From assembly GCA_021371995.1 (NCBI GenBank), contig JAJFVA010000010.1, positions 62,001-126,000 of the forward strand: a stretch of 64,000 bases of DNA. The letters are read 5' to 3'. The notes below the pieces were generated by a model. The model was not told the origin of the DNA and did not search any database. It saw only the letters and a list, made by a program, of their open reading frames with translations. This document shows, piece by piece, positions 17,368 through 25,212 of the stretch (its first letter is position 1; each line of letters opens with the position of its first letter). The DNA comes from Methanoregulaceae archaeon (GTDB lineage: Archaea; Halobacteriota; Methanomicrobia; Methanomicrobiales; Methanospirillaceae). The translations under genes were made by a program, and so were the position numbers.

Positions 17368-17915
17368 GAATGGGAATACAGATTCCTTTATCTCTGATAT
17401 TTCTTTTGCAAAGGAAATTCCGCCAGAAAAAGAGTAGTTACCACCCCGGGTTTCATGGGAGGCTGGAATGTTTTTTCTAGAGGTGCCATTCTTTGAATGT
17501 CATTGCCCGCCGTATACTATACCGGATGAGATACCACTGAATCCTGATCTCTGCACCGATTCTCCTGGAATTCATTTATCATCCCTCGGTACAACGTTTG
17601 TAAAACACGTACTTTTTTTGGGGGATATCTGCGGGTAGAGGTGCCGATGTCCTTCTTAGATTTTCCAGTTCATCACAATCCATACGGAGCCTGCGTTTTG
17701 CAGTAATCTGGTATTTTCTGGTAGCGAGTCGGTTTGGTATTGGTATTCCGGGCATACTTCTACCAGATGAGGAACAAGGTAAAAAATTATGCAGCTATGG
17801 CAGGTTCATTCCTTGAACCCCCAGGTAGAATCTGCTGAAGAAGGAGATGAGGAAATGAACGGCAATTTGAGGCTTATGTTAGAGAATCGAAAATAATTTC
17901 CCGAAAGGTATCATG
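17368..17915. other. 548-bp gap upstream of the decayed hydrolase
   Basis: No full gene seen. It probably contains the old promoter of the decayed hydrolase. The only frame with start signals is the 35-codon one listed separately at 17789-17896. Confidence 0.4.
17789..17896 (+). CDS. Possible 35-residue small protein
   Basis: ATG preceded by AAGGT with 8 bases spacing, then MQLWQVHSLNPQVESAEEG and an acidic stretch ending LMLENRK before TAA. Acidic composition and a plausible ribosome-binding site are the only support. Could well be chance. Confidence 0.2.
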   Translation: MQLWQVHSLNPQVESAEEGDEEMNGNLRLMLENRK

Positions 17916-18722
17916 TCATTGTTTTCCGCCATAACGCCTTACATGCTCCCATATGCGCTGGTAAGGAGCATTTTCCGTGGTTTGCTCGTATATTGTTGGA
18001 TCTTCCCGGTTGTAGAAGATCCTGTCTTCACCAATGGGACACACCTTGATGCAGATCCCGCAAGGTGATATATGCCGCCGGTGCAATGAGGCACTCCATG
18101 TTGCACATGCTTTTTTATCGGTGATGCCTTCGGGATAGTCAAGGGGCAGAAGTGCAGATGAAGGACACATCCGGACACAACGCATGCACCGAATACAGAG
18201 TTCATCATCCCTCACCGGGTCAGCTGGGAGAGGGGCTGTAGTGATGATTGAACCAAACCGCACCCTGGGACCGAATTCCGGCGTAAGGATCATATTGTTT
18301 ATCCCGAATGTTCCAAGACCTGCGCAAAATGCTGCATGCCGGTGCGAGAAGAAGGCAAGGGGTCTCTCCAGAAGGACCTCTATACTCCCGTACCCGTCCC
18401 TGGGGACGAATACTGACGGAAATCCCTCGGTATTGAGGAATTCAGCAATAACATAACTGTACTGGTCGAGTAAAGAATTCAGCAGGTTGTACATATCCCT
18501 GTAATAAATGGAGGGAGAGGTTTCAAGGACAGGCAGCTGAACAGGAAGGCCAATTACCACTACCGATTTTGCTCCGGGAAAAATCGAATGGGGAAAGAAC
18601 TCAGGAGGCATCCATGGCTGGAATGGCGGGTCCTCCCATCGCATTACATCTGCTATTCCAACCAGAGGTATGCCCATATTTCTGCATTTGGTCAGAATGA
18701 GTTGTTTCAGTTGCTGATCCAT
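17916..18722 (-). CDS. QueG-like protein with two [4Fe-4S] motifs
   Basis: A 268-residue protein. The C-terminal part has two ferredoxin motifs, CIRCMRCVRMCP near residue 178 and CGICIKVCP near 222, and the middle part has RHAAFCAGLGTFGINNMILTPEFG near 128, the conserved core of epoxyqueuosine reductase-related proteins (DUF1730 plus 4Fe-4S). Bacterial QueG uses cobalamin and Fe-S clusters to make queuosine in tRNA. Archaea use archaeosine instead, so in a methanogen this is more likely a related reductase of unknown substrate. It lacks the HEAT-like extension of full QueG. Single gene. Confidence 0.78.
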   Translation of the reverse strand: MDQQLKQLILTKCRNMGIPLVGIADVMRWEDPPFQPWMPPEFFPHSIFPGAKSVVVIGLPVQLPVLETSPSIYYRDMYNLLNSLLDQYSYVIAEFLNTEGFPSVFVPRDGYGSIEVLLERPLAFFSHRHAAFCAGLGTFGINNMILTPEFGPRVRFGSIITTAPLPADPVRDDELCIRCMRCVRMCPSSALLPLDYPEGITDKKACATWSASLHRRHISPCGICIKVCPIGEDRIFYNREDPTIYEQTTENAPYQRIWEHVRRYGGKQ

Positions 18723-18877
18723 TGCTGCTCAATAGTCAATTCTATGTATACTAAAAGGTTCAGGAGTACCAGATACCAGTCAGATTAAATAAGCCAAAGT
18801 AAAAGCATGCTGTAACTAAGCAGAGTAAATCGACAATAACGGCAATGGTACCGCCCATTTACCGAAAGAAATCAACA

Positions 18878-19246
18878 TTAATTCTTTGACCTGATTTTTA
18901 TCAGTGATTCCTCCGCCATAGTTCGCACGTAACAATTCGGGTCGTTACAGGCTTTTGAAAGCGGTTCGATAGCCCGTTTGTCTCCCAGTTCTCCAAGCGC
19001 GATGGCACTCGCGAAACGAACATCATGATCAGGGTCATCGAGCATTTTCACCAGGTGTTCGTATGCCCGGTGATCACCGATTGCACCAAGAGCATCCACC
19101 GCGGCCATCCGGACTCTTTTGTCAGTATCCCAGAGGTTGATGATCAGATATTCTACCGCAGGGCGGCCCATTTTCTTCAGCTCGGATACTGCTTTCCAAC
19201 GTTCCATTCCGGTCTGCCCGATGATCTCTTCCGCCTTTGCACTCAT
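18878..19246 (-). CDS. HEAT-repeat protein
   Basis: A 122-residue protein built of three to four HEAT (PBS-lyase-type) repeats: RWKAVSELKKMGRPAVEYLI, DKRVRMAAVDALGAIGDHRA, DHDVRFASAIALGELGDKRA and a final CYVRTMAEESLIKI. Such proteins are scaffolds or subunits binding to other proteins. The ATG at 19246 has GGGGGT upstream and GAATAAAAATAAATTTC about 35 bases further as a TATA-like element. Partner unknown. Confidence 0.85.
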   Translation of the reverse strand: MSAKAEEIIGQTGMERWKAVSELKKMGRPAVEYLIINLWDTDKRVRMAAVDALGAIGDHRAYEHLVKMLDDPDHDVRFASAIALGELGDKRAIEPLSKACNDPNCYVRTMAEESLIKIRSKN

Positions 19247-19548
19247 GATGATTACCCCCGGTTTTTACCGCTTGAAATTTATTTTTATTCACATTCTGAT
19301 TATAATTAGAAAAATTGAGTGTGAGATATATTTTTTAGAATATAAACATATGCGAAGCATTAGAGAACTCAAAATCGACCGGGGGTCTTTACCCTCTCTT
19401 TGACGGAGATGAAGTAAATTATGTTCCCCGCATTGCTCCCTGCGGAATAGATTCAGTATATCATAGGCAGGGAAACAATGATTCCGGATATTTTATGAAG
19501 CCAGATCATAGGTACTGCAGCGTTTTTTACTAAAAAAAAGGAGAGAAT
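19247..19548. other. 302-bp AT-rich intergenic region
   Basis: Between the HEAT gene start and the end of the chagasin-like gene, both leftward. The right part carries the stop-proximal T-run of the chagasin transcript (CTCTCC-TTTTTTT on the minus strand). The left part carries the HEAT gene promoter. No gene seen. Confidence 0.4.
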
Positions 19549-20538
19549 TTATGATACCAATACTGAAAGGTCAAACGTTCTTATCTCTTCAATTAACGTG
19601 AGATTCACCGGATTTCCCCACATCTGAATGGTGGCAGTATCTTTAACCGGCTCATATTCAAATGCGACCCTGAGTCCGTCTTTTTTATACTGCTTATCCA
19701 TCTGCAATGGGTAATAGTTTGTTCCATCATCCCCGATGATACCGTAAAATCCTCCCTCAAGATCAACGAAGGTAACCGTTCCTGCCGGGACCCAGCTCCG
19801 CAGGTACTCGCCGTGCAGGGTTTGGGTACCGGGATTGACGGCCTTAACAGAGAATGAATGGACACCTCCGCTCCCGGCAATCTTCCCGGATACGTTGGTT
19901 TGGATAAACTCATCATGGGTCAATTCCAGTCCACTGGACAGGGTAATATTCCACATATAACCAGTAGTCGGGTTTTCTGCCAGGCGAAGATTGAATTCAT
20001 CCCCGAGGGATTCATTCACCGTACGTCCGGAATCTGACTCGGTATAGATATTTAATGCGGGCGAACCTTCCGGGGGAGTAAGAATCTCCCCGACATCAAG
20101 CGTGAGGGTGAAGGTTGGCAGGTCTGTGATATTCGATTCCCAGGGACGTGAATAAACCCCGGATATCATCTGATTTCCAGGCTGGACGGGTTTCAGGACC
20201 CAAAGATAGGTCCCGCCAGAACCAACCATCGTCCCGGATTTATCATCGGGGATGTAACTTTCATTCACTATCACAATTCCCTGTGTGGTATTCAGCTGCC
20301 ATGAATAGCCGGTAGTCGGATTCCCTGGTAGCCTGAGCCATAGTTCTGAGTCGAGTCCGACAAAATAGGTCTCATTATTGTTTGCCTGGGAAAACAGATA
20401 GACGGATGCGGAGCTTTGAGCTGGAGGGGGGGTGGCGGCAGGTTCCGGTTGGTCAACCGGGCTTGTGCAGCCACATGCAAAGATTGCTACAATGCAGATG
20501 AGAACGATACCTGCTGAAATCTGAATGCTTTTTTTCAT
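19549..20538 (-). CDS. Lipoprotein with two chagasin-like (I42) protease-inhibitor domains
   Basis: A 329-residue exported protein: signal peptide with a lipobox-like end (IFACGC, lipid Cys22 or Cys24), a Pro-rich linker, then two chagasin domains. Each domain has the three inhibitory loops: NPTTGY at 73-78 and 189-194, GSGG at 106-109 and 222-225, and RPW/RSW at 131-133 and 247-249. Chagasin-family proteins block papain-like (C1) cysteine proteases. A third region (about 275-329) with YYPLQMDKQYKKDGL is unrelated and unrecognised. A secreted papain-like protease is encoded at 45.5-47.5 kb, a plausible target. Start ATG 20538; GGTGATTCGAAGGT lies upstream. Confidence 0.85.
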   Translation of the reverse strand: MKKSIQISAGIVLICIVAIFACGCTSPVDQPEPAATPPPAQSSASVYLFSQANNNETYFVGLDSELWLRLPGNPTTGYSWQLNTTQGIVIVNESYIPDDKSGTMVGSGGTYLWVLKPVQPGNQMISGVYSRPWESNITDLPTFTLTLDVGEILTPPEGSPALNIYTESDSGRTVNESLGDEFNLRLAENPTTGYMWNITLSSGLELTHDEFIQTNVSGKIAGSGGVHSFSVKAVNPGTQTLHGEYLRSWVPAGTVTFVDLEGGFYGIIGDDGTNYYPLQMDKQYKKDGLRVAFEYEPVKDTATIQMWGNPVNLTLIEEIRTFDLSVLVS

Positions 20539-20854
20539 ACCTTCGAATCACCTACGTTATACCCCATTTTGATTATCTTATCAGATATACTTTCCATAAA
20601 CTGCGAAATTAACTGCAGCAATCAATAAAGGTCCCGAAATTCCCCATTTCCATGAGTCCGGGATTGGGCTGACGCTATTGACCACTCAGGTTCTCATAGA
20701 TATTATTATTGTAACCTCCCAAATTGTATCGCCGATCCCAATGCCTGGTTTAAAGAAATGCTCCAAGGGAAATCAATAAAGGAAATCATTATATATCATC
20801 TTTCACGAGTCTTTCACATTGCTGACTCAATCAGCAAGATGCAGGAGTGATGGA
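20539..20854. other. Divergent promoter region, 316 bp
   Basis: Between the chagasin-like gene and the first secreted paralogue. The right end carries the TATA box and leader described separately. GATAAGATAATC near 20570-20582 could be part of the leftward promoter. Confidence 0.4.
20787..20854 (+). promoter_or_regulatory. Promoter and hairpin leader of secreted paralogue 1
   Basis: CATTATATATC at about 20787-20797 is the TATA box. The leader contains GCTGA-CTCAA-TCAGC (20821-20835), a 5-bp stem, just before the ribosome-binding site GGAGTGA. The same arrangement, with the stem kept and the loop changed, occurs before paralogue 2. Confidence 0.6.
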
Positions 20855-21733
20855 ATGAAAAAAACCATTCTGGTTCTGATTATAATGGCGGTTCTTACAG
20901 GGATTACCCTGGCCGACCACGGCATTTCCCCGGTACCGGAGACACAAGGTATCGTGACCTCAACAACGATCGATGCCGTTGGGAACTTTGCCTCAACATC
21001 CGAGATACAGTGGAGGATTACTGATGATCCGGACGGGCTGCCTGGAATTCCTCCGCTCGAGATCGAATTTGCATCAATTTACGAATCGGTGTATACCGAG
21101 GACACGGCCTCGAACGGCAACGGGCTTATCCTCTATGATAAGGAACTCGATGTTGAAACTTCAGGCCAGATCAGCGGCCAGTGGAACATCGAGGCGCTGA
21201 AAGAACTTGCCTTCGTCGGCATTGATGGGGCACGTGTCACGTCATCAGACACCATTTTCGTGGACGGGGCTGCAACACCATACCTGACCGAAGATGTGGT
21301 GATCTGTCCGTTCGCAAGCGATGCTTCGTTCATCTTCCCGGCATACTGTAATAGGGCAGAGGCGGGAAGCACTATCGACATGACAGTGGCAAACGTGAGA
21401 ACAACTTCGACCGACCGGTTTGTAATGCCATCCGGTGATCATGCCGTCGAGCTAAACCACGACATACTCGTTACCGAACTGATTGATGACTTGCCCTCCA
21501 TGGGGACAGCATCTGCCTACATGGAAGTCCTGGTCCAGGAAGGGAGAGGAGTGTTTATGATCGATGGTATTGGTGGCGGCGAGATTGGGATAAACCAGAT
21601 CGAAAACGACCCGCTGATGGAGCGGATCGAGTTCTCGGAAGAGACGACCGTTACCGGTGATATCACTACATTCGAGAAACTTATGCATTACGAGTCGATC
21701 CTGACGGGTGGTTCCGGTATAATCGAAACTTAG
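20855..21733 (+). CDS. Secreted protein, tandem paralogue 1
   Basis: 292 residues from the ATG at 20855, which has GGAGTGA 6 bases upstream. A clear signal peptide (MKKTILVLIIMAVLTGITLA) is followed by a mature acidic protein with no cysteine except two (VVICPF, AYCNRAEAG), which may form a disulfide. It is beta-rich by eye: TIDAVGNFASTSEIQWRI, VYTEDTASNGNGLILYDK, TIDMTVANVRTTSTDRF. No membrane anchor. It is about 75-80 percent identical to the next gene. I do not recognise the family; it looks like an exported or cell-surface protein. Confidence 0.8.
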   Translation: MKKTILVLIIMAVLTGITLADHGISPVPETQGIVTSTTIDAVGNFASTSEIQWRITDDPDGLPGIPPLEIEFASIYESVYTEDTASNGNGLILYDKELDVETSGQISGQWNIEALKELAFVGIDGARVTSSDTIFVDGAATPYLTEDVVICPFASDASFIFPAYCNRAEAGSTIDMTVANVRTTSTDRFVMPSGDHAVELNHDILVTELIDDLPSMGTASAYMEVLVQEGRGVFMIDGIGGGEIGINQIENDPLMERIEFSEETTVTGDITTFEKLMHYESILTGGSGIIET

Positions 21734-22277
21734 CAGAGGATTGACAGATTTACAGAACCTCCCTCATATCCTTTTTAAAATAAAAAATTAGGGTTTAGCG
21801 TCATTGTTACCATCCGTCTTTCTGACAAATCATGACGAAAAATTTAGTAAAATCCTGTCACTCCTGTTTTGCTGGAAAAAGAGCTGTTTATAGGTTTCGT
21901 AACACCTATGCGATAGACCCCGCCGTCCCATACGGGCGCCCCGGCATCGGTTCAATACCCATTCATATTTTTGAATTGACGAACGAAGTTATCATCTGAA
22001 ATTTATAAAAAAAATTGCAAGGGAATCCGCCTCAATGCACCGGGATTATTCATCCCGTTCGACAAAAAGTTTGGTGGCGAGATTGTCACTATACCCAAAA
22101 TAATTCAGAAATCAGGTAAATAATTGTTTTTGACAGACATGACCATGTTTTTTTATCCCTGGATCATAACTCCGTAGTCGGACTGATTACAGATTCCCAT
22201 TTGAGAAATTATTATATATTCTTCTTCGCGAGTCTTTCACATTGCTGATACAATCAGCAAGATGCAGGAGTGATGGA
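21734..22277. other. 544-bp spacer between the two secreted paralogues
   Basis: No gene seen. ATAGGT-8 nt-ACCTAT at 21892-21911 and the nearby GC-rich CCGCCGTCCCATACGGGCG are possible RNA structure. The last 70 bases are the second copy of the promoter/leader. Confidence 0.4.
22208..22277 (+). promoter_or_regulatory. Promoter and hairpin leader of secreted paralogue 2
   Basis: ATTATTATATATTC is the TATA box. From CGAGTCTTTCACATTGCTGA onward the leader is nearly identical to that of paralogue 1, with GCTGA-TACAA-TCAGC: the stem is identical and two loop bases differ. GGAGTGA is the ribosome-binding site. Confidence 0.6.
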
Positions 22278-23162
22278 ATGAAAAAAACCATTCTTGTTCT
22301 GATAATAATGGCGATTCTTACAGGGATTGGCCTGGCCGACCACGGTATTCCTCCGGTACCGGAGACGCAGGGTATTGTCACCTCAACAACGATCGATGCT
22401 GTTGGGAACTTTGCCTCAACATCCGAGATACAATGGAGGATTACCGATGATTCGGACGGGCTGCCGGGAGTTCCGCCTCTGGGTCTGATTGTGGCTACAA
22501 TCTACGAATCGGTGTATACCGAGGACACGGCCTCGAACGGCAACGGGCTTATCCTCTATGATAAGGAACTTGATGTTGAAACTTCAGGCCAGATCAGCGG
22601 CCAGTGGAACATCGAGGCGCTGAAAGAACTTGCCTTCGTCGGCATTGATGGGGCACGTGTCACGTCATCAGACACAATCTTTGTTGACGGAGCTGCAACA
22701 CCATACATGACCGAAGATGTGGTGATCTGTCCGTTTGCGAGCGTTGATCCTTCGGTCTTCCCGGCATACTGCAATAGGGCAGAGGCAGGGAGCACCATTG
22801 ACATGACAGTAGCAAACGTGAGAACAACTTCGACCGACCGGTTCGTGATGCCATCCGGTGATCATGCTGTCGAGCTTAACCACGACATACTCGTGACAGA
22901 GCTTATTGAAGACCTCCCCTCAATCGGGACTGCATCGGCTTACATGGAAGTCCTGATCCAGGAAGGCAGGGGCGCATGGGAGATCGACAGTGGTGGCCCG
23001 ATTACAAATCTTGACCCGCTTATGGAACGGATTGAATTCTCTGAAGAGACGACCGTTTCCGGCGATATTACGACCTTCGAGAAACTCATGCATTATGAGT
23101 CGATCCTGACCAGTCCTGGCGGAGCCGGAGGCCCGATCCCAGCTACCCCTGTAGAGCCGTAA
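22278..23162 (+). CDS. Secreted protein, tandem paralogue 2
   Basis: 294 residues, with signal peptide, same layout as paralogue 1. The two proteins are nearly identical from EDTASNGNG to the first VDGAATPY, differ in a short block after LPG(I/V)PPL, and differ at the C-terminus: this copy lacks the IGGGEIGINQI insert and ends in a Gly/Pro-rich tail (SPGGAGGPIPATP). The two cysteines are kept (VVICPF, AYCNRAEAG). Duplication must be followed by patchy conversion, see findings. Function unknown; exported. Confidence 0.8.
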   Translation: MKKTILVLIIMAILTGIGLADHGIPPVPETQGIVTSTTIDAVGNFASTSEIQWRITDDSDGLPGVPPLGLIVATIYESVYTEDTASNGNGLILYDKELDVETSGQISGQWNIEALKELAFVGIDGARVTSSDTIFVDGAATPYMTEDVVICPFASVDPSVFPAYCNRAEAGSTIDMTVANVRTTSTDRFVMPSGDHAVELNHDILVTELIEDLPSIGTASAYMEVLIQEGRGAWEIDSGGPITNLDPLMERIEFSEETTVSGDITTFEKLMHYESILTSPGGAGGPIPATPVEP

Positions 23163-23176
23163 GTACTGACTGAATC

Positions 23177-23202
23177 CAGGGGAAACCCTGGGATTTTTTT
23201 TA
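23177..23202 (+). terminator. Hairpin-plus-T terminator after paralogue 2
   Basis: CCAGGG-GAAA-CCCTGG, a 6-bp stem capped by a GAAA tetraloop, followed two bases later by eight Ts. It lies 15 bases after the stop codon. Confidence 0.7.
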
Positions 23203-23328
23203 ATTTAATATTTGTCGGTTTTTAAAAGCAGAGCATCGTTGTGTTGTTCCACGGATGGGATAATACAAATGTTTATTATCAGATAATTGTAATATTTAAA
23301 GACAGTTTTTAACTGTTTGAGTAAAACC

Positions 23329-23496
23329 ATGTATAAATCAAACTATGGCAGCCCGAGAAATGACGGCCCCCGTGAAATGACAAAAGTAGTCTGTTCAGAC
23401 TGTGGAAAAGAATGTGAAGTACCGTTCAAGCCGACTGAAGGAAGACCCGTCTATTGCAGAGAGTGCCTTCCCAAACACCGGCGCCCCCGGTTTTAA
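23329..23496 (+). CDS. Small CxxC-x17-CxxC zinc-ribbon protein (55 residues)
   Basis: A short gene found by reading the sequence. The protein has Cys22-x2-Cys25, exactly 17 residues, then Cys43-x2-Cys46, in the frame CSDCGKECEVPFKPTEG...YCREC. This is the CxxC-x17-CxxC motif known from methanogen and other archaeal small proteins and probably binds zinc. The ends are basic (KHRRPRF), which suits nucleic acid binding. TGTAATATTTAAAGAC at 23287-23302 is a TATA-like box about 27 bases before a start near the ATG, consistent with a leaderless or short-leader mRNA. Function unknown. Confidence 0.75.
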   Translation: MYKSNYGSPRNDGPREMTKVVCSDCGKECEVPFKPTEGRPVYCRECLPKHRRPRF

Positions 23497-23899
23497 TCTT
23501 TTTACCTTTTTTAGAGAATCATCATTCAAGCAGCGGACGCTCATTGAATGAGAGAGAAGTTCTGATTATCGACAACAGCATATGTAATTTTCCATAAAAT
23601 CTGAAGTTCATCTCCTGTATGTCAGTGAGACCCTCATTCCTGAATCTTGATCCTGACTATATGGAAACCTTGTCATGCCACAAACTGTCACTGCAGTCAG
23701 CGCCGCCTTGAATTCCTGGTTACCCGAGCCTCCCCCAATAGACCGGGAACAAATACTTCATTTGATGAAATTACTGTTTTTCCGATGTTCTTGAAAGAAA
23801 TCCAGTATAGGGAAATCTGGAGGCCAGATTTGGAGAGTCGTTCGCATGCGGGAACTTTGTGGTACCCTGATACTTGGGCACAAACAGATGGGAAAAGAG
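23497..23899. other. 403-bp intergenic region before tRNA-Thr
   Basis: No supported gene. An open frame at 23647-23934 runs into the tRNA and its end is simply the antisense of the tRNA. Confidence 0.5.
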
Positions 23900-23971
23900 A
23901 GCCGCCGGAGGGACTTGAACCCTCGACCTGCTGATTACGAATCAGCCGCTATACCGCTAAGCCACGGCGGC
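23900..23971 (-). tRNA. tRNA-Thr (anticodon CGT)
   Basis: On the minus strand: acceptor GCCGCCG paired with CGGCGGC, anticodon stem GCTGA/TCAGC with loop TTCGTAA, T-arm GAGGG-TTCAAGT-CCCTC. The anticodon CGT reads the Thr codon ACG. The discriminator base is T and no CCA is encoded, as usual for archaea. Confidence 0.92.
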
Positions 23972-24031
23972 AATATACCTCATACTATCGACCTTTTAAA
24001 TTATTAATAGTAACGGGAGAGCGCAGGGATT

Positions 24032-24328
24032 TTATGAATAACCCCGCATCGTTGTGACGCTCTCACCCTGTGTTTTGCCCTGCGGAACCTCTATCTTGCC
24101 AAATTTTGATTCGTAATCAGAAAACGTCTTAGTGAAAACGGCAAGGAGGTTCTTTGCGTGCTGGGGGGTGATACTAACGATTGCCTTTGCACGCGCCTGG
24201 TTAACCCCAGGGATCTGGTGCAGGAAAACAAAGGTAAACTCGTCCTCCTTGTAAGCGATCTGGATCATGTTGCTGTAGACCGGATCAAGGTTCTGCGGGA
24301 CATTGACAGCAATCTCATGCTGGGACAT
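24032..24328 (-). CDS. DUF3467 family protein
   Basis: A 98-residue protein with the family pattern: YSNMIQIAYKEDEFTFVFLH at about 18-37, AKAIVSITPQHAKNLLAVF near 47-65 and a C-terminal FGKIEVPQ. DUF3467 proteins are small, probably alpha/beta, of unknown function. The gene lies alone after tRNA-Thr on the same strand, with ACCAGGTA... no clear ribosome-binding site; AATCTGGAAG upstream may serve. Start ATG 24328. Confidence 0.82.
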   Translation of the reverse strand: MSQHEIAVNVPQNLDPVYSNMIQIAYKEDEFTFVFLHQIPGVNQARAKAIVSITPQHAKNLLAVFTKTFSDYESKFGKIEVPQGKTQGESVTTMRGYS

Positions 24329-24458
24329 AAGAGGTATATCACCCGCTTCCAGATTAAGGCTTTTTAAAGATGCATGATTTTTGGCAAGGTAAAACCGGGT
24401 GCACTCGTTAAAACTGCAAATCAGCAGTTATACATAACACTTACCCCATACTTCCTGT

Positions 24459-25139
24459 TTGAAACCTGTGATCCCTGAGTTGAGTATCTCTTCAGTAATC
24501 ACTACCTCTGTGTGTCCTATACGGTTCTTTCTCGGGCAGAAAAACCGGACATCCGAGACCCCGAGGTATACCGTGGCAAAGCAGATTTCGTATCACCTTG
24601 GGAGGGATATAGATAAAGAAGATATCTGGGAAGAGATATCTCTCATCCAGGGCGAAACCAGTCATGAGACCCGGGAATTCTTCGAAGAATGTGTAAGGAT
24701 TTGCCATAATAATCCCGGATGGCGGAAATGTTGTGATTCGGATGTGAAGGTATACTCCACACAATACCATATCTATGGCGTTGTTGACAAGTTGTTCGAA
24801 GATGAACCGGTATTTTCCATAATCAGGCCATCTCTTGCTCCTCCTTCAGGTATTTATACTACTGATCGCCTCCGAATCGCCGCATACACGGCCTGCCTTC
24901 AGGAAATGCTCGGAAAGGATATTCACGGGGGAAGCGTGGAATATATCCCATCAGGGATAACCAGGTTTTGCAAAGTAGAACCTCTTGACAAGCGAAGATT
25001 ATTACGGGCACTCAATGAAACCAGGAGGATCAAGGACGGAAAAGTGCCACGAAGACCTCTACGGCCTCCCTGTGAGAACTGCCCGCAAAAGGGAAGTTGT
25101 GGACCTGAAGATGGCATGAGGCTCTCGGACCTGTTGTAG
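24459..25139 (+). CDS. Cas4-like (DUF83/PD-(D/E)XK) protein
   Basis: A 226-residue protein with the Cas4 layout: Cys19 near the N-terminus and Cys205, Cys208, Cys214 near the C-terminus (PPCENCPQKGSC) as likely [4Fe-4S] ligands, and YGVVDKLF at about 106-113 giving the catalytic Asp110. The following E-x-K expected some ten residues later is not there (FSIIRPS instead); D-R-L-R-I-A-A-Y near 136-143 matches the last motif. Cas4 proteins are nucleases acting in spacer acquisition, but no CRISPR array or other cas gene is in the window. Start is TTG at 24459 or GTG at 24468; TTATACATA at 24428 fits a leaderless promoter. Confidence 0.7.
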   Translation: MKPVIPELSISSVITTSVCPIRFFLGQKNRTSETPRYTVAKQISYHLGRDIDKEDIWEEISLIQGETSHETREFFEECVRICHNNPGWRKCCDSDVKVYSTQYHIYGVVDKLFEDEPVFSIIRPSLAPPSGIYTTDRLRIAAYTACLQEMLGKDIHGGSVEYIPSGITRFCKVEPLDKRRLLRALNETRRIKDGKVPRRPLRPPCENCPQKGSCGPEDGMRLSDLL

Positions 25140-25212
25140 CTTCCTCAGGGACATTAAGAATTTGGTCTTTTCAAGCGTGAAATGGAGGAGCAGAAGGAAA
25201 AATCATTAAAAA

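Noticed and set aside
21892-21940. Possible small RNA in the spacer between the secreted paralogues
   Set aside because: There is a short stem and a GC-rich patch, but no promoter or terminator around them, so I kept it only as a note.
23647-23934. A 95-codon open frame rightward near tRNA-Thr
   Set aside because: Its C-terminal residues are the antisense of the tRNA; this is a well-known false frame.
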